DNA from: a virus
Reading direction: 5' to 3' (one strand)
Virus record (IMG/VR): IMGVR_UViG_3300025671_000533
Span: 1 to 23,692 of that record
DNA: 23,692 nucleotides
In this document: one piece after another, positions 7,234 to 15,200 of the stretch
Layout: each line of letters opens with the position of its first letter
Position numbering within the stretch: position 1 is the first letter of the stretch
The notes under the pieces: model-generated
The model's input: only the letters and a program-made list of their open reading frames with translations
Database searches by the model: none
Told to the model about the DNA's origin: nothing
Translations under genes and position numbers: made by a program

Positions 7234-7499
7234 ATGGTAGAAAAGCAAAAGCAATTAGAAAAAAATCTTTAGTCTTATTAGTTGATTGGGTTAAGACTTT
7301 AATCCCAGAAGAAGAAGCAAACAAACTTACATTACAACAAGCTTATGATTTAGTTCCAAAAGAAACACATGTTTTTGCCAATGGTAAATTTATGTTATCA
7401 TCATTTTCTTTGAAATGGATTATTCAAAAAATTAAAAAATTAATTAAAACTAAAAACTTAAACGACATAACTGTCAAGGACTTAACAAATGAAATCTGA
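7230..7499 (+). CDS. Small basic hypothetical protein (89 aa)
   Basis: It begins with an ATGA overlap with the exonuclease stop, preceded by AGGAG at about 7221. The N-terminus is strongly basic (GRKAKAIRKKS), followed by a predicted helix, the stretch THVFANGKFMLSSFSLKW, and a lysine-rich C-terminal helix (KIKKLIKTKN). The basic character would suit nucleic acid binding, but no known DNA-binding motif is visible. It is cotranscribed with the nuclease genes and overlaps the following small gene by 11 bases. Confidence 0.7.
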   Translation: MNGRKAKAIRKKSLVLLVDWVKTLIPEEEANKLTLQQAYDLVPKETHVFANGKFMLSSFSLKWIIQKIKKLIKTKNLNDITVKDLTNEI

Positions 7500-7644
7500 T
7501 TTAGAAAAAGCAATCATAGCTATGGGTGAAGTATTAAAAGAAGAAGGTGAATCACTAGATGGTTTTGATAACCAAACACTACAAAACTTATCAACCTTGT
7601 TAGCTGCACATGTTGAAGACAAACTAGATAGGGTAGTTCACTAA
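7489..7644 (+). CDS. Very small hypothetical protein (51 aa)
   Basis: ATG at 7489 to TAA 7642-7644 gives a 51-residue acidic, fully helical-looking product (MKSDLEKAIIAMGEVLKEEG at the start, DNQTLQNLSTLLAAHVEDK in the second half). AAGGA about 8 bases upstream, an 11-base overlap with the gene before, and a TAATG overlap with endonuclease I after it support real, coupled translation. Without it, 144 bases would be the only sizeable gap in this operon. Function is unknown. Confidence 0.7.
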   Translation: MKSDLEKAIIAMGEVLKEEGESLDGFDNQTLQNLSTLLAAHVEDKLDRVVH

Positions 7645-8081
7645 TGCCTAAGAGAGTACCAAGAAAACCCAGACCTAAAAAGGTTAATGTTCCTAAAGGC
7701 TATGATAGTACATGGGAATATAATATACACCAAACAATTTTAAAAGATTGGGCACATCACTTTGAAGCTATCAAATATATTATTGACAAAAAATATGAAG
7801 TAGATTTTGTTAAAACATTTCAAGATAAAACTATTTTACTAGAAGCTAAAGGCCGGTTCTGGGACCACGCTGAGTATAGTAAATATGTTTGGATTAGAAA
7901 AGCTTTACCAGAACATATGGAGTTAGTCTTCTTATTTCAAAAGCCTTTCTCTCCTATGCCAGGAGCCAAGGTAAGAAAGGATGGAACAAAACGAACCCAT
8001 GCTGAGTGGGCTGAAACAAATAATTTTAGATGGTACAGTGAAGATACACTACCGGATGATTGGAGAAGTGATGAGCTATAA
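7644..8081 (+). CDS. Endonuclease I, T7 gp3-like Holliday junction resolvase
   Basis: The 145-residue product matches T7 endonuclease I (149 aa) in length and active-site order: Glu25 in YDSTWEYNIHQTI, Asp54 in KYEVDF, and Glu67-x-Lys69 in LLEAKGRF (T7 E20, D55, E65, K67). The N-terminus is very basic (PKRVPRKPRPKK), which would help bind branched DNA. The family acts as a domain-swapped dimer that cuts four-way junctions and other branched DNA, trimming replication intermediates before packaging and helping degrade host DNA. Start ATG 7644 overlaps the preceding stop by one base, and its end overlaps the next gene by 11 bases. Confidence 0.92.
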   Translation: MPKRVPRKPRPKKVNVPKGYDSTWEYNIHQTILKDWAHHFEAIKYIIDKKYEVDFVKTFQDKTILLEAKGRFWDHAEYSKYVWIRKALPEHMELVFLFQKPFSPMPGAKVRKDGTKRTHAEWAETNNFRWYSEDTLPDDWRSDEL

Positions 8082-8343
8082 ATTTAACGAAGGATATATA
8101 CTACAAGAACTTAAAGCATACATTGATGGTACATATAATGAACACTATGCTTCTGATAAATACCAAGCAACAGATATAATTGTTGACTCTGGACATGGGG
8201 AAGGTTTTTGTATTGGAAATATTATGAAGTACGCTAAACGCTACGGAAATAAAGAAGGAAAGAACAGAAAAGATATATTAAAAATATTACACTATGGTAT
8301 AATTATGTTAAACATACACGACATGGAAACAAACAATGATTGA
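8071..8343 (+). CDS. DUF3310-like small protein
   Basis: I start this gene at ATG 8071 (90 residues), with GGAG at 8062-8065; a longer frame from 7981 would lie almost wholly inside endonuclease I and has no ribosome site. The pattern GFCIGNIMKYAKRYGNKEGKNRKD followed by ILKILHYGIIML (given here in two pieces) fits the DUF3310 family, in which a conserved GN-KY-RY core and a Lys-rich helix recur in many phages. These are sometimes labelled nucleotide kinase, without evidence that I can confirm here. Its place next to ribonucleotide reductase would suit a nucleotide-related role. It overlaps nrdA by 8 bases. Confidence 0.75.
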   Translation: MSYKFNEGYILQELKAYIDGTYNEHYASDKYQATDIIVDSGHGEGFCIGNIMKYAKRYGNKEGKNRKDILKILHYGIIMLNIHDMETNND

Positions 8344-10231
8344 AAATAAAACAGGAATTAAAGAATACCTCGGTATTAAAATTAATTACAGTAATGAAAC
8401 TCTACTAGATAAGTTTAGTCTTGACACAGTAAAAGATAGATACTTATGGGATAAAGAAACACATGCACAAGAAGCATTTGCTAGAGCAGCAGTCTTCGGA
8501 GCAACTTACAAAGGGCATACAGATTTTGAATTAGCTCAAAGATTGTATCACTATGCTTCTAACCTTTGGTTTATGTTCTCAACACCGATACTTTCTAACG
8601 GAGGAACAACAAGAGGTCTTCCTATTAGTTGTTTTTTAAATTATGTTGGAGATTCAATTGATGAGTTAACTGACCACTTTAAAGAAAACGCAAACCTCGC
8701 AAGTTCTGGTGGTGGCATTGGTGGATATTGGGGAGATATTAGAAGTAATGGTATTTCTACTTCTAGAGGAAGTAAATCTACAGGCTCTATTCCTTTTATG
8801 CATGTCGTTGATGCAGAAATGTTAGCCTTTAATCAAGGAACAACAAGACGTGGTAGTTATGCAGCGTATACAAATATTTCTCATCCGGAGATTGAAGAGT
8901 TTATTAACATGCGTAAAGAATCTGGTGGTGATATCAATCGAAAGAATCTTAATCTTCACAACGGTATCAACATTACCAATGAGTTTTTAAAAGCTGTTGA
9001 AGAAGATGCAGACTTTAGATTGATAGACCCTAAAACTAATGAAGCTGTTAAGATAGTAAAAGCTAGAGACTTATGGTGGCAAATATTAAACGCTAGGGCA
9101 GAAACAGGTGAACCTTACATGGTTAATATAGATACATGTAATGAAGCTTTACCTAAAAACCAAAAAGATTTAGGTTTGGAAATCAAGCAGAGCAATCTTT
9201 GTTCTGAGATTACTCTTCCTACAAACGAAGAAAGAACAGCAGTATGTTGTTTATCTTCAGTAAACTTAGAACACTTTGATGATTGGTCAGAGAATCCAAT
9301 GTTTATAGATGATTTAATAACCATGTTAGATAATGTACTTCAACACTACATTGATAACGCTATTGATACAGATAATTTAGGAGAATACAATGCAAATTTT
9401 AAAAGGTTCAAAAAAAATATTAAAGAAGGTAAAAAAAGTTTTACTAAATCTGCCTACTCTGCTTACAGAGAAAGGTCGTTGGGTCTCGGTGCGATGGGCT
9501 TCCATGCGTATCTCCAATCACGCAACATACCTTTTGAAGGTATCTATGCTACAGGGTTTAATTACAAAGCTTTTAAACACATTAAAAAACACGCAGTGGA
9601 AGCAACTAGACGACTTGCTGATGAACGTGGTGAGTCACCTGATATCAACGGTAGTGGCTCTCGTAATGCTCATTTACTCGCTGTTGCACCTAACGCTTCT
9701 TCTAGTATTATTTGTGGTGGTACATCTCCTTCGATTGAGCCCTATCGTGCTAACGTTTATACGCACAAAACTCTCAGTGGTTCTTTCCAAGTTAAAAATA
9801 AATACTTAGAAGAGTTACTGCAAGATAAAGGAATAAAAAAACAAGAGTTGGTAGATGTTTGGAAAGACATTGCAGCTCATGAAGGTTCAGTACAGCATCT
9901 TGATATATTAACTGATGAAGAAAAAGAAGTATTTAAAACTGCTAATGAGATAGACCAGATATGGATTGTAGAACATGCAGCTAAACGTCAAGAGTTTATA
10001 TGTCAATCGCAGTCTGTTAATCTTTTTTTTACACTTCCAAGTGCAACTGAGTCACAAGAAGTTCATGATGAATACATGCAGTACGTTAGTGATGTTCATT
10101 GGTATGGGATGAACAAACTTAAATCTTTATACTACTTCCGGTCTAACGCTGCTCGTAGTGTAGAAAATGTAAATCTTAAAGTTCAGCGTATTAAATTAGA
10201 TGATGCTGAATGTATCGCATGTGAGGGATAA
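8336..10231 (+). CDS. nrdA: Ribonucleotide reductase class Ia, large (alpha) subunit
   Basis: This 631-residue subunit reduces ribonucleoside diphosphates to deoxyribonucleotides for phage DNA synthesis. Visible residues are Cys99 in PISCFLNY (E. coli C225), the NLCSE box with Asn287, thiyl Cys289 and Glu291 (E. coli N437, C439, E441), Cys304/305 in CCLSSVNL (E. coli C462), and a C-terminal CIACEG tail (C626, C629) that would relay electrons from thioredoxin-like donors. It is shorter than E. coli NrdA (761) because the N-terminal ATP-cone is missing, so feedback inhibition by dATP through that domain should not occur. It overlaps the DUF3310-like gene and is followed immediately by a small gene and nrdB. 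Confidence 0.96.
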   Translation: MIENKTGIKEYLGIKINYSNETLLDKFSLDTVKDRYLWDKETHAQEAFARAAVFGATYKGHTDFELAQRLYHYASNLWFMFSTPILSNGGTTRGLPISCFLNYVGDSIDELTDHFKENANLASSGGGIGGYWGDIRSNGISTSRGSKSTGSIPFMHVVDAEMLAFNQGTTRRGSYAAYTNISHPEIEEFINMRKESGGDINRKNLNLHNGINITNEFLKAVEEDADFRLIDPKTNEAVKIVKARDLWWQILNARAETGEPYMVNIDTCNEALPKNQKDLGLEIKQSNLCSEITLPTNEERTAVCCLSSVNLEHFDDWSENPMFIDDLITMLDNVLQHYIDNAIDTDNLGEYNANFKRFKKNIKEGKKSFTKSAYSAYRERSLGLGAMGFHAYLQSRNIPFEGIYATGFNYKAFKHIKKHAVEATRRLADERGESPDINGSGSRNAHLLAVAPNASSSIICGGTSPSIEPYRANVYTHKTLSGSFQVKNKYLEELLQDKGIKKQELVDVWKDIAAHEGSVQHLDILTDEEKEVFKTANEIDQIWIVEHAAKRQEFICQSQSVNLFFTLPSATESQEVHDEYMQYVSDVHWYGMNKLKSLYYFRSNAARSVENVNLKVQRIKLDDAECIACEG

Positions 10232-10411
10232 ATGAAACAATCAGAATTTGATAAGGTGTTTAGTCAGAAGTTTTCTGGCTTTACAAGTAGGATGTGGTTA
10301 GATTATTGTGATGAAAATAATAATCCATTCGCAAAAACAAAAGATTACGCAGGATACGTAATTGAAAATTTTAAATATTTAGTTAAGAAATTTAACAAGG
10401 AGAACATATGA
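10232..10411 (+). CDS. Small protein between nrdA and nrdB (59 aa)
   Basis: The ATG abuts the nrdA TAA and the TGA (10409-10411) overlaps the nrdB ATG in an ATGA junction. The product is basic and aromatic, beginning MKQSEFDKVFSQKFSGF and ending VKKFNKENI, probably two or three helices, with a single Cys in WLDYCDE. AAGGAG in its last codons serves nrdB. Tight packing on both sides argues for a translated gene. I do not recognise a family; its position suggests a link with the reductase, for example a partner or regulator, but that is inference. Confidence 0.7.
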   Translation: MKQSEFDKVFSQKFSGFTSRMWLDYCDENNNPFAKTKDYAGYVIENFKYLVKKFNKENI

Positions 10412-11391
10412 GCTTACTACACCCAAGAGACTACTACAAACCTTTTGAATACCCATGGATGTACGAGTATTACAAGTTACAAAATCAAATGCACTGGATG
10501 CCAGAGTCAACACCATTACATACAGATGTAAAAGATTGGCAAGATATTACAGATTCAGAACGACATTTATTGACACAAATATTCAGATTGTTTACTCAAT
10601 CAGATGTTGATGTGGGTGCAGGTTATATTGACAAGTACATGCCTTTGTTTAAAAAACCTGAAGCAAGAATGATGATGAGTTCTTTTGCTAACATGGAATC
10701 AATACATCAAGATGCTTATAGTTTGCTTCTTGATACAGTTGGTATGCCTGAGATAGAGTATAAAGCTTTCTCAGAGTATGAAGAAATGGCTAACAAACAT
10801 GATTATGTTGGAGATTTCAAACCTCTTAAGTCTGATAAAAAAACTATTGCTAAAACTTTAGCAGTCTATTCAGCCTTTACAGAAGGACTACAGTTGTTCT
10901 CAAGCTTTGCAATCTTGTTAAACTTCCCAAGGTTTGGTAAGATGAAAGGTATGGGACAGATAGTTACCTATTCAATTAAAGATGAGTCTATGCACGTTGA
11001 AGCCATGACTAAATTGTTCAGAGAGTTTATTAAAGAAAACATAGAAATATGGACCGATGATTTTAAAGGAGAACTCTACCAAATTTGTAGAGAAATGGTA
11101 GAGTTAGAAGATAAATTCTTGGATTTAGTTTTTGAAATGGGAGACCTTGAGGGTCTAACAAAAAAAGATATGTATGCTTACAACAGATACATAGCTGATA
11201 GAAGATTGTTACAGCTCGGTCTTAAAACAAATTATGACCAACGTGAGAATCCTTTAGAATGGATAGACGAAGTAATGGGTGTAGAGCATCAAAACTTTTT
11301 TGAGGGCCGGGCAACTTCTTATATGAAGGCTGGGTTAAGAGGTAGACAAGATAAAATAACTTTTTCAAAATTGGAGAGTAATAATGGTTAA
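10408..11391 (+). CDS. nrdB: Ribonucleotide reductase class Ia, small (beta) subunit
   Basis: The 327-residue subunit houses the di-iron centre that generates the tyrosyl radical. Ligands appear in order: Asp66 (QSDVDVG), Glu97 and His100 (MESIHQDAY), Glu159 (FTEGLQ), Glu193 and His196 (DESMHVE). The radical tyrosine is Tyr104, at the same spacing as E. coli E115-H118-Y122. All ligands of the standard class Ia site are present, so it is not a manganese-only or radical-less variant by this criterion. AAGGAG lies a few bases before the ATG. It forms the holoenzyme with the upstream NrdA and overlaps the following small gene by 8 bases. Confidence 0.96.
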   Translation: MSLLHPRDYYKPFEYPWMYEYYKLQNQMHWMPESTPLHTDVKDWQDITDSERHLLTQIFRLFTQSDVDVGAGYIDKYMPLFKKPEARMMMSSFANMESIHQDAYSLLLDTVGMPEIEYKAFSEYEEMANKHDYVGDFKPLKSDKKTIAKTLAVYSAFTEGLQLFSSFAILLNFPRFGKMKGMGQIVTYSIKDESMHVEAMTKLFREFIKENIEIWTDDFKGELYQICREMVELEDKFLDLVFEMGDLEGLTKKDMYAYNRYIADRRLLQLGLKTNYDQRENPLEWIDEVMGVEHQNFFEGRATSYMKAGLRGRQDKITFSKLESNNG

Positions 11392-11602
11392 TAAAAATGA
11401 AGCAAACTTAGTAAGCTTTAAAGTTTTGTTGACACGAGATAATAAAATAGTAACTGAATTTAGTATGTTACCCCTCGAAATGGTGGATGAAATATTTCCA
11501 CTAGACGAGAGAGATGTAATTAAATCTATATTAAGAAACGGAAAGTATAAACTTTCTGACTTACATAACTTCTTTCAAAGAGAGTTAAACGTTTTAAAGT
11601 AA
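11384..11602 (+). CDS. Small hypothetical protein at the end of the replication module (72 aa)
   Basis: ATG 11384 lies in the nrdB end, with GGAGAG about 6 bases upstream. The product looks like a small alpha/beta protein: strands VSFKVLLTRDNKIVTEFSML, then helices around VDEIFPLDERDVIKSIL and LHNFFQRELNVL. No motif is recognised. It is the last plus-strand gene; its stop is 5 bases from the end of the converging minus-strand gene. Being downstream of nrdB in the same transcript is the only clue to its role. Confidence 0.7.
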   Translation: MVNKNEANLVSFKVLLTRDNKIVTEFSMLPLEMVDEIFPLDERDVIKSILRNGKYKLSDLHNFFQRELNVLK

Positions 11603-11607
11603 CTGTT

Positions 11608-12039
11608 TTATTTCTTAACTAAACTACCACCAAAGTACATACCTATAATTGCTGATACAAGGTTTGTATCTAGTTGTGTTATTACCAAGCCTTGAAAGGT
11701 TACCCATTGAAATACATCTCTACCATCTGTAAAAAATAAAAACCCCGGTTGAAATAATGTGTATCCTACTGTTACATCTACATCTGGATAGTAAACAGCT
11801 ACCAGTTTAGGTAGTATAACGATTGCAAAGATTGCAGATAATGCTATGACACGTCTTGTCCATTGAAAGCCTTTATCTTGTACGTTCCTTGCAGACTCTA
11901 CAGCTTTAAGTTGGAACTCGCCCCTTGTAATCAACATCTTCTGCTCATCTTGTTTAGCCTTCATACGTTGAGACCATAGACTTAATAAACTACTAAGAAG
12001 AGTTGAGCCAAGCATTGTTATAATTTCAAAGGGGAACAT
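11608..12039 (-). CDS. Three-helix membrane protein, putative holin
   Basis: The 143-residue product has three hydrophobic segments: about residues 4-22 (EIITMLGSTLLSSLLSLW), 63-84 (after FQWTRR) and 126-140 (VSAIIGMYFGGSLV). A polar helix rich in Lys, Gln and Glu (24-55) separates the first two. Small size, three transmembrane helices, a double-basic KK end and location at the end of the late operon suit a class of phage holins similar to the three-TM holins of gene transfer agents. No endolysin gene is visible beside it, so a virion or spanin-like role is also possible. It starts 1 base after the preceding stop without a clear ribosome site, so it is probably translationally coupled. Confidence 0.6.
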   Translation of the reverse strand: MFPFEIITMLGSTLLSSLLSLWSQRMKAKQDEQKMLITRGEFQLKAVESARNVQDKGFQWTRRVIALSAIFAIVILPKLVAVYYPDVDVTVGYTLFQPGFLFFTDGRDVFQWVTFQGLVITQLDTNLVSAIIGMYFGGSLVKK

Positions 12040-12040
12040 A

Positions 12041-12277
12041 TTATGTATCTATTGTTAAAGTTGATTCAAGTAAATCGTTAACAGAGTCTATTAAATATTT
12101 AGGAACATTAGCCCCTAATATATTATCTTCGTTATGTGCAATCATAAAAGATTCTATTAAGTCCTCGTATAAGGGCCGGAAGTCTTCACGTTTTAACCAA
12201 GGTTCGTTACATCTTGTACGGGCTTTACAGTCTATACGATATGCTGTGTCTAGTTGTTTTTCTGTGTATAAAAGCAT
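12041..12277 (-). CDS. Small hypothetical protein (78 aa)
   Basis: The product starts MLLYTEKQLDTAYRIDCKAR and contains two Cys (DCKARTRC) followed by NEPWLKREDFRPLYEDL and a helical, acidic C-terminus. It begins 2 bases after the stop of the 1706-residue gene and ends 1 base before the putative holin start, so all three are coupled. The WLKREDFRPLYEDL stretch reminds me of small conserved hypothetical proteins in other marine phages, but no function is known to me. A lysis or virion accessory role is suggested only by position. Confidence 0.7.
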   Translation of the reverse strand: MLLYTEKQLDTAYRIDCKARTRCNEPWLKREDFRPLYEDLIESFMIAHNEDNILGANVPKYLIDSVNDLLESTLTIDT

Positions 12278-12279
12278 TA

Positions 12280-15200
12280 TTATTTTAGTTTATCTCTTTC
12301 AGCTTCAAGGTAACGTTTATAATTTGTTCGTTGTTCGGGTGTCATTCTTTCTATTTGTCTTGCTCTATCTGCATATTCTCGTTCATCAAAAACGTCATGA
12401 ATATAATCATGTTGTTGGTCTACACTTGCATAAGTATCAAACAAATTACCACCAGTAGTTTTGTAAACTGCAGCATCTACTCCTCTAGCCAATCTTGTTA
12501 AAGGATTACTTCTATCAGATTGCATTCCTCTATGCATATACTCATGTGGCTCTGTAATTTTTTTCATTGAGTTGTCTTTAGTCGATGCTAATAATAACTC
12601 ATCGTCTTTTGGCATGTATGCTCCAAGAATAGCAGGACTATCTTCGTCAAACTGTCCTAAAGATTTATCTTTTACTGAGTATTTAGTGTTAAAAACAGCA
12701 GAGTCTGGGTCAGTTGCTCTATAAATTTTTGGTCTTGTACCGTACTCATCTATACCTTCTCTACCTCTTATTTCAAAACGGTCATTAGTTACTACACGTG
12801 GGTCATATTCTGGGTCTCCACCATGAAACCCTCTACCTTGTGGGTCATTTCTTAAAGCAGCTTCACTCATTTTTTCAGCATCTATTTCTTTCTTTAAACT
12901 AGTTCCTTCTTTTATAGGTAAATATATTTTTCCATTTTTTTTAATATAATTTTTTAATACTGAAGTAACATTACTAGGTAAATAACGTAAATCTTTTTCT
13001 AAAACAAAATTAGATTGTGTTTCAAATAATTTTACTTCTTCACTTAATTTTTGAGCTCTCTTGTTTCTATCTTGTAAATTTCTTAAATGAGCTTTTTCAG
13101 CCACACCATCATTTGGATTTTTTTTGTAGTCGCCATAAGTTCCTGGTTTTAACCATTTATTGTTAATAGCTTCAGTAATTTGTTGAGTTGTTCCTGTTTC
13201 AAAAAGTTTTCTTAAAGTGTCTAAGTTACCGCTACCAATATGATTTCTCATTTTACTTTTAGAATTCATAATAGTATCTAAAAAATAATCTAGATTAGAT
13301 TCATTAGAATCTTTTAAATTATTATCTTTTAAAAATTGTTGATATCCGTTTTTATGTGCTTTTGTTGTAAGTTGGAACAACCCTTTACCTAGTTTACTAT
13401 TGCCTACTTCTTGTTGTTTGTAACTAAAAGTACCTTCATAAGGTAATCCTTTGCTTTTTTGTATGGCTGTTTCCTTATCTATGTTAGCCATAATTCCAAC
13501 AATAGCTTCAGTTCTTAAACCCTTTTCTTTTAAATGATTATAAATATCTAATTTGTTTTCTTGTACACTGTGTTTACCACCATGTACAAAGCCTAAACGT
13601 TTAACACCCCGTTTTTTCTTTTCCATACCACCATACTCATCTTCTTGAGGTAGTCCTACTTCTGATTGTTGTTGCAGTGCATACAGTTCATTCTCTAAAG
13701 GAGTAGTCCCAGTCACTTCACTTTGAGCCATACCACCAACTATAAAGCCTTGACGGGGTGTTCTAGTTTCTTCTTCTTCTTCGTAAGGCTCACCCGTCAA
13801 CGGATTAATCCTAGTCTTAGGGTCGTCTTTAACTTGAGGAACGATGTAACCACCTCTAACATTTTGTTGTCTAGTGTCTGCTATAGTTTTAAATCTATTA
13901 ACTTCGTCTTCTAAGTTTCTGTAAAGTTCGTCTAGTTCTTGTTCAGCTTCATCTTTACTAAGTTTTCCTTGACCATAATCTTTTTGTATTTTATTTACAG
14001 CTTTTTTACTTGCTGCATAGAATCTTCTAAACTCCGCACCCTTAATACCTAGTAACTTTGAGACCTCTGTAGGCTGTAGTTTAAAACCAAACACACTCAT
14101 AATAGCTTCAAAGGGTGTATAAGTTGTACCATACTGAGCTTCTGTACCTTCTTTAGCTCTTCTAAAAGCTTGAACAATTTTCTTAGAACCAAATGTTTCA
14201 CCGAATGGGTCATACTTATCAATAGCTGTCATATCAGCACTAGGTTTTTGTAGTGCTGTAAATAATGGTACAGAGAAAGCTGTGCTAGGTATGTTAGGAG
14301 TTAAACGACTAAGTATGTGTTGTAATTTAACTGCATCATCATTACCTAATCCTAGACCCTCAATCTTTTGCAATGTAAAAGGGTCAACTCCTGTCATGAT
14401 AGGTATCATAATTTCACCAATAGCACCAAAGCTAGGTGTTAAAGTTGTTGGAAGTTTTATAGACCTATCATCCGTAAATGGAAGAGGTATACCAATACCT
14501 TTTTCACCAACAGTAAATACATCACCACCTGGTATAAATCTTTTTACATCTATATACAAAGGTATCTCTTCACCCTTTGCTGTTCTTCTTTCTGATGCAA
14601 AAGGTAACTTAATAGTAGTAGATGGGAGAAAAGGCATTCCAAATAACTTTTGTTTCATCTCTTCACGCATCACTTCACGTTCAGCTTCTTCATCACCAGG
14701 TCCAAAAGTCTTACCTGCTTCGTTTAATAGGTGTGCACCTAATGACCACTTAGCAAACTTCCAAGGTCTTTTAATTGCTGCTTCAGCTAGTAAAGGAATA
14801 ACCCTATATGTATAAGAAAGAAAAGGTGTTGGAAATCTTCTCATTGCATTAATAAAGGGAGCATTAATATCATAATCAATAAACCATTTTTTAGCATCTG
14901 CTGCAGCTTCTGCGGGACTCATACCTTTAGAAAGTCTGTCCATAAACAATCCCATTCTAAACGCTTGGTCTTCAAGCTGATAAAACTTTTCAAGCTTACC
15001 AACTGTCATATCGTATCCTTTACTGCTTAGTTTTCCAAAAACTCCTGCTGAATATTTTTGAGCATTAATAATCTCAGGTGCTGTTTCATCTGAAAGTTTT
15101 CTAAGAATATCATCACCAATTTCTGAGCTCTGTTTTGTTAGCTCTCGGCTTAACATGTCTGAATTAAATACACCATGCTCATCAGCTAGTTTAAATAACG

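Noticed and set aside
7981-8070. N-terminal extension of the DUF3310-like gene
   Set aside because: It is entirely inside endonuclease I, lacks a ribosome site, and the conserved pattern begins after ATG 8071, which has GGAG upstream.
9390-9809. Second plus-strand frame of 139 codons inside nrdA
   Set aside because: It is in a different frame of a strongly conserved enzyme gene, and the product is Leu/Val/Ser-rich with no recognisable domain.
11603-11607. Bidirectional terminator at the convergent junction
   Set aside because: Only short, imperfect AT inverted repeats (around GTTAAACGTTTTAAAGTAAC) are present, with no GC stem and no T-run.
14282-14815. Plus-strand open frame of 177 codons inside the 1706-residue gene
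   Set aside because: It lies wholly antisense to a well-supported gene, has no ribosome site, and its product is a low-complexity Ser/Pro/Ile mix typical of a shadow frame.
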